Positions 16,110-24,985 are shown, counted from the first letter of the stretch. The stretch is 64,000 nucleotides of DNA from Geodermatophilus arenarius (GCF_042654585.1 NZ_JBHSGR010000025.1:1-64000), one strand, 5' to 3'. Program-made: numbers and translations. Notes: generated by a model not told the origin, from the letters alone.

Positions 16110-17087
16110 GTGCGTGTCCTCGTCACCGGGAGCTCCGGCCACCTCGGCGAGGCGCTGGTCCGCGTGCTGCGCGACGCCGGGGACGACGTCGCCGGCCTGG
16201 ACCTGCTGCCCTCGCCGTGGACCGACGTCGTCGCCTCGGTCACCGACCGCGCCGCGGTCCGGGACGCCCTCGCCGGCGCCGACGCGGTGCTGCACACCGC
16301 CACGCTGCACAAGCCGCACGTCGGCACGCACGGCCGGCAGGCGTTCGTCGACACCAACGTCACCGGCACCCTGGCCGTCCTCGAGGAGGCGGCGGCCGCC
16401 GGTGTCGGGCGGGTGGTGGCCACCAGCACGACCAGCGCCTTCGGCCGCGCGCTGACCCCCGCGCCCGGCGAGCCCGCCGCGTGGGTCACCGAGGCCGTGC
16501 CGCCGCGGGTGCGCAACGTCTACGGCGCCACCAAGGTCGCCGCCGAGGACCTCTGCGAGCTCGTCGCCCGCGACACCGGCCTGCCCGTCGTCGTCCTGCG
16601 GACCTCGCGCTTCTTCCCGGAGGGCGACGACAGCGACGACGTCCGCAGCGCCTACGCCGACGACAACGTGAAGGTCAACGAGCTGCTGTACCGGCGGGTG
16701 GACCTCGCCGACGTCGTCTCCGCCCACCGCGCCGCCCTCGACCGCGCGCCGGCGCTCGGGTTCGGCCGCTACGTCGTCAGCGCCACCACGCCGTTCGGCC
16801 GGGACGACCTGGTGCAGCTGCGCACCGACGCCCCGGCCGTCGTCGGACGGCTCTTCCCCGACGTCCCGGCGCTGTACGAGCGGCTGGGCTGGCGGCTGTT
16901 CCCGTCGATCGACCGGGTCTACGTCAACGCCGCCGCCCGCGCCGACCTCGGTTGGACGCCGGAGTGGGACTTCCGCGCCGCTCTCGACGCCCTCGCCGCC
17001 GGGCGCCCGCCGCGCAGCGAGCTGGCGCGGACGGTCGGCGCGAAGGGCTACCACGCCGTCCCGACCGGCCCCTACACCGTCCGCTGA
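16110..17087 (+). CDS. NAD-dependent epimerase/dehydratase family protein
   Basis: The 325-residue extended SDR has the TGSSGHLG dinucleotide motif at the N-terminus and the catalytic YGATK (YxxxK) near 138, with ATSTTSAFG supplying the Ser/Thr. These enzymes modify nucleotide sugars or related diols; a specific substrate cannot be assigned. Its C-terminal part (ERLGWRLFPSIDRVYVN, then LGWTPEWDFRAALD) is typical of family members. GTG 16101 and 16110 are both possible; 16110 gives better spacing from the CAGG site. The 3' end overlaps the convergent fusion gene by 16 bp. Confidence 0.85.
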   Translation: MRVLVTGSSGHLGEALVRVLRDAGDDVAGLDLLPSPWTDVVASVTDRAAVRDALAGADAVLHTATLHKPHVGTHGRQAFVDTNVTGTLAVLEEAAAAGVGRVVATSTTSAFGRALTPAPGEPAAWVTEAVPPRVRNVYGATKVAAEDLCELVARDTGLPVVVLRTSRFFPEGDDSDDVRSAYADDNVKVNELLYRRVDLADVVSAHRAALDRAPALGFGRYVVSATTPFGRDDLVQLRTDAPAVVGRLFPDVPALYERLGWRLFPSIDRVYVNAAARADLGWTPEWDFRAALDALAAGRPPRSELARTVGAKGYHAVPTGPYTVR

Positions 17088-19201
17088 CCGGGGGACTCCA
17101 GCACCACGACGTCGTCCTCGTGCAGGCCGGAGGCCACCAGCGTGCCGCCGCGCTCGGCGACCGCGGTGACGAAGCCGTAGCCGGCGTCGGTGGCGCGCAG
17201 GTCGTGCACCCGGCGGCCGTCGACCGGGTCGAACGCCATCACCCAGGCGATCGGCGTCGCCTCCGGCCGCACCCGCTCCGGCACGTTCCACAGCAGCAGC
17301 CGCAGCACGCCCGGCAGCGGCAGCAGCCGGTCCAGCAGCGCGTTGCGCGGCGCGGCGATCGCCACCCACAGCAGCCCGTCGCTGCCGAGCGAGGCGTTGT
17401 CGGGGAAGCCGGGCAGGTTCTCCACCAGCGGCTCGGTCGTGCCCGCGCGCTCCCCGGTCAGCCAGTACCGCAGCACCCGGTAGCGGGAGGTCTCGGCCAG
17501 CAGCAGGTGCGAGCCGTCGGGCGCCCGCACCAGCCCGTTGGCGAAGCCGAGCCCGGACAGCACCGTGGTCACCGTGCCGTCGGGGTCCCGCCGCACCAGC
17601 CGCCCGGTGGCCGAGTGCTCGAAGAAGTCACCGAGGTGGTGCTCGACGTCCCACCGGGTGGTCGACGTCGTGAACCACACCGTCCCGTCGGGCGCCGCGA
17701 CGACGTTGCTCGCGAAGGTCACCGGCTCGCCGTCGACCTCGGACACCAGCACCTCCACGTCGCCCGAGACGCCCACCCGCAGCAGCCCGAGGTCGTGGTC
17801 GCAGACGAGCACGCTGCCGTCGGCGCGCGGCTCCACCCCGAGCGGGCGGCCGCCGGTCCGGCCGACCGGCGTCCGCTCGCCGGTGACCGGGTCGATCCGC
17901 ACGACGCTGCCGTCGCGCAGCCCGGTGACCACCAGGCCGGCGTCGTCGAAGAGCACGTCCTCGGGGCCGGAGTCGCCGGTCGGCAGCCGGCGGGCGACAC
18001 GCAGCGGCGCGGTCGGGCCGGGGTCGGCGAACGCCGGCGGCGTCCACCGGCGCGGCCGGATGCGGCGGCGGGTGAGCAGCGGACTGCCGACCTGCGCCGC
18101 GGCGCGGTCGGGGGTGAGCCGGCCGGCCCGCCGGATCACCGCCAGGCAGCGCCGCTCGAGCAGCCGGACGGCGAGGCCGAAGGAGCGGAACGCCGGGTTC
18201 GTCGTCTGCCCCGTCCGGTAGCGCGCCCACACCTGCTGGGCGATGACCGCGACGCGGAACAGGCCGAACACCTCGTACCAGGCCCACTCGGCGTTGGTGA
18301 CCCGCTGGCCGGTCCGCGCGCTGTAGTACGCGACCACCTGCTCGCGGGTCATCATCCCGGGCAACGTCGTGGGCTGGCGGCTGAACCGGCGCATCAGCGG
18401 GCCGTCGTCGGCCTGGATCCAGTAGCCGAGCGCGCTGGCCAGGTCCACCAGCGGGTCGCCGACGGTGGCCAGCTCCCAGTCGAGCAGGCCGACCGGGCGG
18501 GTGGGGTCGGCGGGGTCGAGGACGACGTTGTCGAACCGGAAGTCGTTGTGCACCAGCGTGTGCGGCCGGTCGGCGGGCTGGTGCTCGGCCAGCCACGCGG
18601 TCACCCGGGCGAAGGCGGGCACGTCCCGCGTGCGGGCCCGCGCGTACCGCTTCGTCCAGTTCTCCACCTGGCGGCGCACGTAGCCGGGGCCGCGGTCGAG
18701 GCCGGCCAGCCCGGCGGCCCGCACGTCGACCGCGTGCAGGTCGACCAGCAGGTCGACGACGTTGCGGCACAGCCGCGCGACCTGCTCCCGGTCGAGGTCC
18801 ACGCCCGGCGGCAGCGAGCGGCGGGGGATCGGCCCCTCGACCCGCCGGACGACGGAGAACGGCGTCCCGACGACGGCGGTGTCCTCGCACAGCGCGACGG
18901 TGCGCGGCACGTGCGGGAGGACCCGGCCCAGCGCGTCCTGGACGCGGTACTCGCGGGCGACGTCGTGCGCGGTGCCGGTGTGCTCCCCGCGCGGCGGGCG
19001 GCGCAGCACCAGGTCGCCGTCGGGGTAGCGCAGCAGGTAGGTCAGGTTGGAGACGCCGCCGGCGAACTGGCGCACCTCGGGGACGGCGGACAGGTCGACG
19101 CCGGCCCGCGCGGGGTCGGCGTGCGCGGCCAGCCAGGCGGCGACGGCGGGGACGTCGAAGGCGTCCTCGGCCCGGACCGGGCGCGCGTCGGTGGCGGTCA
19201 C
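17072..19201 (-). CDS. Fusion: APH-family phosphotransferase plus SMP-30/strictosidine-synthase-like domain
   Basis: The 709-residue protein has two parts. Residues about 40-320 form an aminoglycoside-phosphotransferase/choline-kinase fold with the catalytic LVHNDFRFDN (Asp220) and metal-binding LLDWE (Asp241), close to the group found with acyl-CoA dehydrogenases. Residues about 400-705 form a six-bladed SMP-30/gluconolactonase-like propeller (SGPEDVLFDD, FANGLVRAPDG, FPDNASLGSDG). The parts are joined by a basic linker (TRRRIRPRRWTPP), and I see no start codon at the junction, so this looks like a true fusion. GTG 19201 overlaps the stop of the upstream SDR gene by 4 bp (GTGA). The substrate is unknown. 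Confidence 0.85.
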   Translation of the reverse strand: MTATDARPVRAEDAFDVPAVAAWLAAHADPARAGVDLSAVPEVRQFAGGVSNLTYLLRYPDGDLVLRRPPRGEHTGTAHDVAREYRVQDALGRVLPHVPRTVALCEDTAVVGTPFSVVRRVEGPIPRRSLPPGVDLDREQVARLCRNVVDLLVDLHAVDVRAAGLAGLDRGPGYVRRQVENWTKRYARARTRDVPAFARVTAWLAEHQPADRPHTLVHNDFRFDNVVLDPADPTRPVGLLDWELATVGDPLVDLASALGYWIQADDGPLMRRFSRQPTTLPGMMTREQVVAYYSARTGQRVTNAEWAWYEVFGLFRVAVIAQQVWARYRTGQTTNPAFRSFGLAVRLLERRCLAVIRRAGRLTPDRAAAQVGSPLLTRRRIRPRRWTPPAFADPGPTAPLRVARRLPTGDSGPEDVLFDDAGLVVTGLRDGSVVRIDPVTGERTPVGRTGGRPLGVEPRADGSVLVCDHDLGLLRVGVSGDVEVLVSEVDGEPVTFASNVVAAPDGTVWFTTSTTRWDVEHHLGDFFEHSATGRLVRRDPDGTVTTVLSGLGFANGLVRAPDGSHLLLAETSRYRVLRYWLTGERAGTTEPLVENLPGFPDNASLGSDGLLWVAIAAPRNALLDRLLPLPGVLRLLLWNVPERVRPEATPIAWVMAFDPVDGRRVHDLRATDAGYGFVTAVAERGGTLVASGLHEDDVVVLESPGQRTV

Positions 19202-19992
19202 GAGAGCCGCCGGACGACGGAGAGCGGCAGCACCCGCATCGCGACGCCGATCGGCACCCACGGCCAGGCCGGCACGTACGCCTTCGCCCTGCGCGCCTCG
19301 ATCGCCTCGACCATCGCGCGCACGCCGGTCCCGGTGTCCACCCTGAACCGGGTGGCCTGCTGCACGTGCTCGTTCATCTCCGACCGGATGTAGCCCGGGT
19401 ACACCACGGACACGTCGACGCCGGGGATGCGCTCGGAGCGCAGCCCCTCGGCGAGTGCCGCCACCCCGGCCTTGGTGGCCGCGTAGGTGGTCGTGCCCCT
19501 CCGCATCCCGCGCAGCGCGGACATCGACGAGACGAGCACCAGGTGGCCGCGGCGCTGCCGGCGGAACACCTCCAGCGCCGCCTCGCACTGCGCCAGCGCG
19601 CCGACGAAGTTGGTCATCGCCGTCTCGCGGTTGGCGTCGGCGCGGCCGGTGCCGAGCGGGGCGCCCTTGCCCAGGCCGGCGTCGACGACCACCCGGTCGA
19701 GCCCGCCGAAGGCCTCGTCGAAGCGGCGGAACACCGCGGGCACGGCGTCGGCGTCGGTGACGTCGAGCGCCGCCGTCTCCACCCGCCGGCCGCTCGCCGT
19801 CCGGATCCCGTCCGCGAGGGCGTCCAGCCGGTCGGTCCGGCGGGCGCACAGCGCGAGGTCCCAGCCGCGGGCGGTGAACTGGCGCGCCATCTCCGCGCCG
19901 AGCCCGGAGCTCGCCCCGGTGACCAGGACGACGCCCCTGCCCGGGCGGGCCTGGGGGGAGGACGGACCGGGGCCGGGGGAGGAGGAGGGCAC
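19198..19992 (-). CDS. Short-chain dehydrogenase/reductase
   Basis: The 264-residue classical SDR has TGASSGLG (cofactor binding), catalytic Ser in SSMSA and YAATK as the Tyr-Lys pair. The structural NNAG/NAG motif reads DAG here (VVVDAGLGKG), a conservative change. A short Pro-rich N-terminal extension precedes the Rossmann fold. It is the first gene of a two-gene unit with the phosphotransferase/SMP-30 fusion, whose start overlaps its stop. A joint lipid or alcohol metabolic role is possible but not shown. Confidence 0.88.
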   Translation of the reverse strand: MPSSSPGPGPSSPQARPGRGVVLVTGASSGLGAEMARQFTARGWDLALCARRTDRLDALADGIRTASGRRVETAALDVTDADAVPAVFRRFDEAFGGLDRVVVDAGLGKGAPLGTGRADANRETAMTNFVGALAQCEAALEVFRRQRRGHLVLVSSMSALRGMRRGTTTYAATKAGVAALAEGLRSERIPGVDVSVVYPGYIRSEMNEHVQQATRFRVDTGTGVRAMVEAIEARRAKAYVPAWPWVPIGVAMRVLPLSVVRRLS

Positions 19993-20046
19993 CGGGGCAC
20001 GCTAGATCCGGCCGGTCCCGGCCCGGTGCCCGGGGCCCGGGCGGCC

Positions 20047-20853
20047 TCAGGTCCGGACGGCGGGACGCACCTGGGCCAGCACGAAGGCGGCGACGACGTC
20101 GTGCACGGCGTCGCGGTCGTGCTCGTTGAGGACGTCGTGCAGGTCGCCCGGGAAGGTGCGCAGCGTTGCCCGCGGCAGCCGCGCGACCAGCGCGCGGGAG
20201 TTCTCCAGCGGGACGACCGGGTCGGCCCCGCCGTGCAGGACCAGCGTCGGGACGTCGGGCCGGCCCCGGGCGAGCCCGTCGGCCACCGCGGACCACGAGC
20301 GGACCACCGCCTCCAGGGTCTGCCGGGGCACCGGCCCGCGGTTCACCAGCGGGTCGGTGCGCAGCGCCTCCAGATAGCCGGGGTGGGTGCTGAACACCTC
20401 CGCCGGGTCCGGGGGCTCGACCTCCCCGGCGAGCATCGCCTCGATCACCGGCACGGGGAGGGCGGGCGGGTCGGAGACGACCAGCGCCTCCGCCAGGTCG
20501 GGGGACCGCTGGGCCAGCAGCAGCGCGGCCACGCCCCCGCCCGAGTGGCCCATCAGCACCAGCGGCCGGCCGGGGTGCCGGGCCCGGGCGATCGCGGCCA
20601 GCGTGCGGAGGTCGTCGGCCTGGTCGTCCCGGCTGAGCATCAGATCGCGCGCGCCGTCGCTGCGGCCGTGGCCGATCGCGTCCAGGGCGTGCACGGCGAT
20701 CCCGTCGGCGGCCAGCCGCCGGCCGAGGGGCGCGTAGAGGCCCAGGTGCTCGCCGAAGTCGCCGTGGTGGAGGACGACGACGGCGCGGGCGTCGCCGTCG
20801 GGGAGCCAGGCGTCGTGGTGCACGCGGCCCCGGGTGCCGTCGAAGAAGGGCAT
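20047..20853 (-). CDS. Alpha/beta hydrolase, monoacylglycerol-lipase-like
   Basis: The 268-residue protein has HHGDFGEHLGLYAPLGRRL followed by DAIGHGRSDG, and the nucleophile elbow GHSGG, the arrangement of serine aminopeptidase S33/monoacylglycerol lipases. GGADPVV and DLHDVLNE supply the acid and His. It probably hydrolyses a lipid-type ester in the cytoplasm. ATG 20853 is chosen over an upstream in-frame ATG because GGAGGGAGGGG precedes it. It is divergent from the aldo-keto reductase gene. Confidence 0.88.
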   Translation of the reverse strand: MPFFDGTRGRVHHDAWLPDGDARAVVVLHHGDFGEHLGLYAPLGRRLAADGIAVHALDAIGHGRSDGARDLMLSRDDQADDLRTLAAIARARHPGRPLVLMGHSGGGVAALLLAQRSPDLAEALVVSDPPALPVPVIEAMLAGEVEPPDPAEVFSTHPGYLEALRTDPLVNRGPVPRQTLEAVVRSWSAVADGLARGRPDVPTLVLHGGADPVVPLENSRALVARLPRATLRTFPGDLHDVLNEHDRDAVHDVVAAFVLAQVRPAVRT

Positions 20854-21017
20854 CGCGGCCCCTCCCTCCGGGTCGGGCGGACGGGCCCCCGCGCCGGTGA
20901 TCGTCCTCGCCGTCGCCCCAGTGCAGCGGGGTCCCGCCCCCTCCCGGGGGAGGACCCGGCGCTGCGTCACCGGGGGCGCCCGGTTCGGCTCCCCGCGTGC
21001 CGGGCAGGATCGTCGTC

Positions 21018-22049
21018 ATGACGTATGCCGCAGCCGAGGGCCGCTACGACTCGATGACCTACCGCCGGACCGGCCGCAGCGGCCTGGACCTCCCGGCGAT
21101 CAGCCTCGGGCTGTGGCACAACTTCGGCGACGACGTGCCGCTGGACCGCCAGCGCGCCATCCTCCGCCGGGCCTTCGACCTGGGCATCACGCACTTCGAC
21201 CTGGCCAACAACTACGGCCCGCCCTACGGCAGCGCGGAGACCAACTTCGGCCGGCACCTGCGCGACGACTTCCGCCCCTACCGCGACGAGCTGGTGCTCT
21301 CCACCAAGGCCGGCTGGGACATGTGGCCCGGCCCCTACGGCCAGGGCGGCGGCTCGCGGAAGTACGTGCTCGCCAGCCTCGACCAGTCGCTGCGGCGGAT
21401 GGGCCTGGACTACGTCGACGTCTTCTACTCGCACCGGCCGGACCCGACGACGCCGCTCGAGGAGACGATGGGGGCGCTGGACACCGCCGTCCGGTCGGGG
21501 AGGGCGCTTTACGCCGGCATCTCCTCCTACTCGCCGGAGGACACCGCGAGGGCCGCCGCGATCCTCGCCGACCTCGGCACGCCGCTGCTGATCCACCAGC
21601 CCAGCTACTCGATGCTCAACCGCTGGATCGAGACCGAGGGCCTGCTCGACACTCTCGCCGACGTCGGCGCCGGCTGCATCGCGTTCTCGCCGCTGGCGCA
21701 GGGGATGCTCACCGACAAGTACCTCGGCGGCATCCCCGAGGGCTCGCGGGCCAGCCAGGGCAAGTCGCTGTCGCCGGACCTGCTCACCGACGAGGCGATC
21801 ACGCACGTCCGCGCGCTGGGCGAGCTGGCGGCCGAGCGCGGGCAGTCGCTGGCGCAGATGGCGCTGGCCTGGGCGCTGCGCGACCCGCGGGTGACCAGCG
21901 TGCTCATCGGCGCCAGCAGCGTCGCCCAGCTCGAGCAGAACGTCGGCGCGCTCGAGCGGCTGGACTTCAGCGACGAGGAGCTCGCCCGCATCGACCGGCA
22001 CGCCGTCGACGCCGGCATCGACCTGTGGGAGGGCGCCCGCACCGCCTGA
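21018..22049 (+). CDS. Aldo/keto reductase, YghZ/MgrA type
   Basis: The 343-residue protein has the AKR barrel features: FDLANNYGPPYGSAE (catalytic Asp and Tyr), STKAGWDMWPGPYG (Lys), and a C-terminal LIGASSVAQLEQN NADPH-binding motif. The close match to the YghZ/L-glyceraldehyde-3-phosphate reductase group (GSRKYVLASLDQSLRRMGLDY) suggests NADPH-dependent reduction of small aldehydes such as methylglyoxal. ATG 21018 follows AGGAT. Divergent from the lipase-like gene. Confidence 0.92.
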   Translation: MTYAAAEGRYDSMTYRRTGRSGLDLPAISLGLWHNFGDDVPLDRQRAILRRAFDLGITHFDLANNYGPPYGSAETNFGRHLRDDFRPYRDELVLSTKAGWDMWPGPYGQGGGSRKYVLASLDQSLRRMGLDYVDVFYSHRPDPTTPLEETMGALDTAVRSGRALYAGISSYSPEDTARAAAILADLGTPLLIHQPSYSMLNRWIETEGLLDTLADVGAGCIAFSPLAQGMLTDKYLGGIPEGSRASQGKSLSPDLLTDEAITHVRALGELAAERGQSLAQMALAWALRDPRVTSVLIGASSVAQLEQNVGALERLDFSDEELARIDRHAVDAGIDLWEGARTA

Positions 22050-22080
22050 GTCCGTCGGTGGCCGCGCCTAGCCTCCGCGC

Positions 22081-22641
22081 ATGGACCCCCGGGTGGTGGC
22101 GTGGCGGCGGACGGACGAGGACGCCGGGCACAGCCTGGCCCGCGTCGAGCGGCGGGACGGCGGCTGGCTGCTCCACGGCACCGAGGTGCTGGCGGGCCCG
22201 GGGACCGTCCTCGCCTGCACGTTCCGCGTGCGGCTCGACGAGACGTGGGCCACCCGTGCGGTCGAGGTCTCGTCGGTGTCCGCCGCCGGGGAGCGCCGGC
22301 TGGCCCTGTCGGCGGACGACCACCGCCGGTGGACCGTCGACGGCGAGCGCGCCCCGGAGCTCGACGGGTGCGTGGACGTCGACGTCGCCGCCACTCCGTT
22401 GACCAACACCCTCCCGATCCGGCGGCTGGCGGACCTCGGCGTCGGCGAGGAGGTGACGACGCCGGTCGCCTGGGTCGACGTGCCGGCGCTGGGGGTGACG
22501 CGGGTCGACCAGACCTACCGCCGGCTGGGCCCGCTGTGGTGGCGGTACTCCGACGACGCGCACGGCGCCTTCGAGCTCACCGTCGACGACGACGGCCTGG
22601 TCGTCGACTACACCGGCATGGCCACCCGCGTCGCCGGCTGA
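22081..22641 (+). CDS. Putative glycolipid-binding family protein
   Basis: The 186-residue product fits the putative glycolipid-binding family (PF06475): it opens VVAWRRTDEDAGHSLARV, has ATPLTNTLPIRRL in the middle and ends with LVVDYTGMATR. The family has a beta-barrel-like fold resembling the lipocalin/LolA class; its role is not established. ATG 22081 starts 31 bp after the aldo-keto reductase, so cotranscription is possible. Confidence 0.8.
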   Translation: MDPRVVAWRRTDEDAGHSLARVERRDGGWLLHGTEVLAGPGTVLACTFRVRLDETWATRAVEVSSVSAAGERRLALSADDHRRWTVDGERAPELDGCVDVDVAATPLTNTLPIRRLADLGVGEEVTTPVAWVDVPALGVTRVDQTYRRLGPLWWRYSDDAHGAFELTVDDDGLVVDYTGMATRVAG

Positions 22642-22660
22642 CTCCGCGGCGGCCGCGGAC

Positions 22661-23167
22661 TCACCGGTCCCGGCCGCGCGCCTCCGCCGCCGCCAGGCCC
22701 GTGGCCAGGCGGCCGTCCGGGTCGAGCCGTTCCAGGAGCGCCCCGGCGACGTCGGCGAGCTGGCCGACCTGCTCCGGCGTCAGCGCGTCGATCACGTGCT
22801 CGCGCACCGTCGCCAGGTGCCCGGGCGCGGTCTCGCGGACCTTGGTCCAGCCGGCGTCGGTGAGCCGGGCGTTGGTGGCCCGCCCGTCGGAGGGGCACGG
22901 CGCCCGCTCGACCAGGCCGCGCTCCTCCAGCCGCCGCACGACGTGCGACAGGCGGGGGAGCGTGGCGTTGGTGCGGGTGGCCAGCTCGGTCATCCGCAGC
23001 GTGCGCTCCGGCGCCTCGGACAGCATCGCGAGCACGTGGTAGTCGAAGTGGGTCAGCCCGGCGTCGCGGCGGAGCTGGCCGTCCAGCACGCCGGGCAGCA
23101 GCTCGACGACGGCGACCAGGCGCAGCCAGGCCCGCATCTCGTCGTCGTCCAGCCACCGGGGTCCCAC
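22661..23167 (-). CDS. MarR family transcriptional regulator
   Basis: The 168-residue winged-helix protein has the MarR layout: a dimerising N-terminal helix, the recognition helix region LATRTNATLPRLSHVVRRLEE and the wing ERAPCPSDGRATNARLT. MarR proteins usually repress genes beside them until a phenolic or other small ligand binds. GTG 23167 is chosen because upstream codons lose coding character. It is divergent from ribA, with two palindromes in the gap, so control of ribA and the dioxygenase, as well as itself, is likely. Confidence 0.9.
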   Translation of the reverse strand: MGPRWLDDDEMRAWLRLVAVVELLPGVLDGQLRRDAGLTHFDYHVLAMLSEAPERTLRMTELATRTNATLPRLSHVVRRLEERGLVERAPCPSDGRATNARLTDAGWTKVRETAPGHLATVREHVIDALTPEQVGQLADVAGALLERLDPDGRLATGLAAAEARGRDR

Positions 23168-23191
23168 GACGACATCGTCCCACCCGGGTGC

Positions 23192-23238
23192 TTGTCGCTT
23201 CAACCAACGGGGACTAGGGTCATCGGTTGTAGGTACAA
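23192..23238. promoter_or_regulatory. Divergent promoter with paired MarR-type operators
   Basis: TTGTCGCTTCAA (23192-23203) and TTGTAGGTACAA (23227-23238) share TTGT and CAA ends; the second is a perfect TTGTA-GG-TACAA palindrome. Their centres are 35 bp apart. A plus-strand promoter TTGTCG-N17-TAGGGT (23192-23220) is overlapped at its -35 by the first site, and the second site covers the likely transcription start. Confidence 0.6.
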
Positions 23239-23255
23239 GTGACGTGGAGGCCGCA

Positions 23256-23963
23256 GTGACCCTCTCCCTCAACCCGGACCTGGTGTCCCCGGTCCCCTCG
23301 GCGACGGTGCGCACCCGGGTGACCGTGCCGCTGCGCTTCGCCGACGGGTACGCCACGACGGCCGAGGTGGTGACCTTCGACGGGCTGGCCGACGGCCGGG
23401 AGCACCTGCTGCTGGGTCTCGGCGACTGGCGCGGCGCGCTGACCCGCTCGGCGGCCGGCGGGCAGGCGCCGCTGGTGCGCCCGCACAGCGAGTGCCTCAC
23501 CGGCGACGTCCTCGGCTCGCAGCGCTGCGACTGCGGCCCGCAGCTTCGCGAGGCCGCCGAGCGGATCGCGGACGAGGGCGGCTTCCTGCTGTACCTGCGC
23601 CAGGAGGGCCGCGGCATCGGCCTGTACGCCAAGCTCGACGCCTACGCGCTGCAGGACGCCGGCCTGGACACCTACGAGGCCAACCGGGCGCTGGGCCGCG
23701 GCGAGGACGAGCGCGACTACACGGCCGCCGCGCAGATGCTGCAGGCGCTCGGCGCCGACCGGGTCAGGCTGCTGTCGAACAACCCCGACAAGGCCGCGCA
23801 GCTCGAGCTGCTCGGCGTCGCGGTCACCGAGCGGGTGCCCACCGGCGTCCACCTGTCGGCGGCCAACGCCCGCTACCTCGCCGTCAAGCGCGACCACACC
23901 CAGCACACCCTGGACCTGCACACCCTGGACCTGCACACCCTCGACCTCCCGCTGGCGGGCTGA
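23256..23963 (+). CDS. ribA: GTP cyclohydrolase II
   Basis: GTP cyclohydrolase II opens the riboflavin pathway, converting GTP to a diaminopyrimidine with release of formate and pyrophosphate. The 235-residue protein has the three zinc ligands Cys80, Cys91 and Cys93 (HSECLTGDVLGSQRCDCG) and the catalytic RQEGRGIGL (115-123). It stands alone, not fused to ribB, and sits with a MarR regulator and a ring-cleaving dioxygenase, so it is probably a second, inducible copy. GTG 23256 is favoured by GGAGG at 23246-23250. The tail repeats HTLDL three times, an unusual C-terminal extension. Confidence 0.94.
   Translation: MTLSLNPDLVSPVPSATVRTRVTVPLRFADGYATTAEVVTFDGLADGREHLLLGLGDWRGALTRSAAGGQAPLVRPHSECLTGDVLGSQRCDCGPQLREAAERIADEGGFLLYLRQEGRGIGLYAKLDAYALQDAGLDTYEANRALGRGEDERDYTAAAQMLQALGADRVRLLSNNPDKAAQLELLGVAVTERVPTGVHLSAANARYLAVKRDHTQHTLDLHTLDLHTLDLPLAG
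23904..23948 (+). repeat. Three 15-bp tandem repeats at the 3' end of ribA
   Basis: CACACCCTGGACCTG occurs twice exactly (23904-23918, 23919-23933) and once with two changes (23934-23948), encoding HTLDL three times. Confidence 0.85.
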
Positions 23964-23966
23964 CCC

Positions 23967-24848
23967 GTGCACCCCACCGCCGCCGCGGACGCGCTCGTCG
24001 ACCCCCGGCACCCCTTCGCCGCGCACCTGCGGCACGTCGCCGGGCTGGGGCAGCACCGCCCCTGGACGCCGGACGACGGCCCGCTGCCGGCGCTCTACCT
24101 CAGCCACGGCGCGCCGCCGCTGTTCGAGGACGCCGCCTGGATGCGCGAGCTGGCCGCCTGGGCCCGGGCACTGCCCCGGCCGCGGGCGGTGCTCATCGTC
24201 AGCGCGCACTGGGAGTCCGACTCCCTCGGCATCACCAGCACCGTGCCCACCGAGCTCGTCTACGACTTCGGCGGTTTCGACCCGATGTACTCGCGGATGC
24301 GCTACGACACCCCGGAGTCCGGCGAGCTGGCGCGGCAGCTGCTCGCCGTCCTGCCGGAGGCGGCGCACGTGTACGAGCACCGCGGCCGGGGCCTCGACCA
24401 CGGCGCGTGGGTGCCGCTGAAGGTCATGTACCCGGAGGCCGACGTCCCGGTGCTGCAGCTGAGCCTGCCGACGCACGACACGGCGACGCTGCTGGCGCTG
24501 GGGGAGCGGCTGCGGCCGCTGCGCGAGCAGGGCGTGCTGGTGGTCGGGTCGGGCTTCATGACCCACGGCCTGCCGTACCTGACCCGCGAGATGCTCGGCG
24601 GCGCCGTCCCCGGCTGGTCGGCGGACTTCGACGCCTGGGCCGCCGACGCGCTCGCCCGGGGCGACGTCGAGGAGCTCGCCCGCTTCCGGCTCCGGGCGCC
24701 CGGCCTGCGCTACGCCCACCCGACGGTCGAGCACTTCACGCCGCTGTTCGTCACCCTCGGCGCCGCGACCGACCCGACGGCCGGCGTCACCACCGCGATC
24801 GACGGCTTCTTCATCGGCCTCGCGAAGCGCTCGTTCCAGGTGGCGTAG
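23967..24848 (+). CDS. DODA-type extradiol ring-cleavage dioxygenase
   Basis: The 293-residue protein belongs to the class III (LigB/DODA) extradiol dioxygenases: LSHGAPPL, VSAHWES and GLDHGAWVPLK supply metal-binding His residues, and a fourth conserved His is in PTVEHFTPL. It should open a catechol-type ring with Fe(II) or a related metal; the natural substrate in bacteria is often unknown. GTG 23967 begins 4 bp after the ribA stop, so both belong to one operon under the MarR control region. It ends at a strong bidirectional hairpin. Confidence 0.9.
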   Translation: MHPTAAADALVDPRHPFAAHLRHVAGLGQHRPWTPDDGPLPALYLSHGAPPLFEDAAWMRELAAWARALPRPRAVLIVSAHWESDSLGITSTVPTELVYDFGGFDPMYSRMRYDTPESGELARQLLAVLPEAAHVYEHRGRGLDHGAWVPLKVMYPEADVPVLQLSLPTHDTATLLALGERLRPLREQGVLVVGSGFMTHGLPYLTREMLGGAVPGWSADFDAWAADALARGDVEELARFRLRAPGLRYAHPTVEHFTPLFVTLGAATDPTAGVTTAIDGFFIGLAKRSFQVA

Positions 24849-24927
24849 CGCCCGGTCGTCGCCGAGTGGCCGGTCACCGGGGTCATCGGGCACCCGAGAC
24901 CCCCGTCGCTGACCACTCGCACCCGGT

Positions 24928-24974
24928 GTCGACCTGCTGCCGTCTCGGCGCCCCGGAGACGGCAGCAGGTCGAC
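24928..24974. terminator. Bidirectional terminator, 19-bp perfect stem
   Basis: Arms at 24928-24946 and 24956-24974 are perfect complements with a 9-base loop. It lies between the dioxygenase stop and the end of the convergent catabolic operon, so it can serve both. Confidence 0.85.
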
Positions 24975-24985
24975 GACCGGCGGGG

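Noticed and set aside
19202..21019. Upstream extension of the phosphotransferase/SMP-30 frame
   Set aside because: The extension runs antisense-free across the SDR and the lipase-like gene in a different frame with Arg/Pro-rich composition; the real start is GTG 19201.
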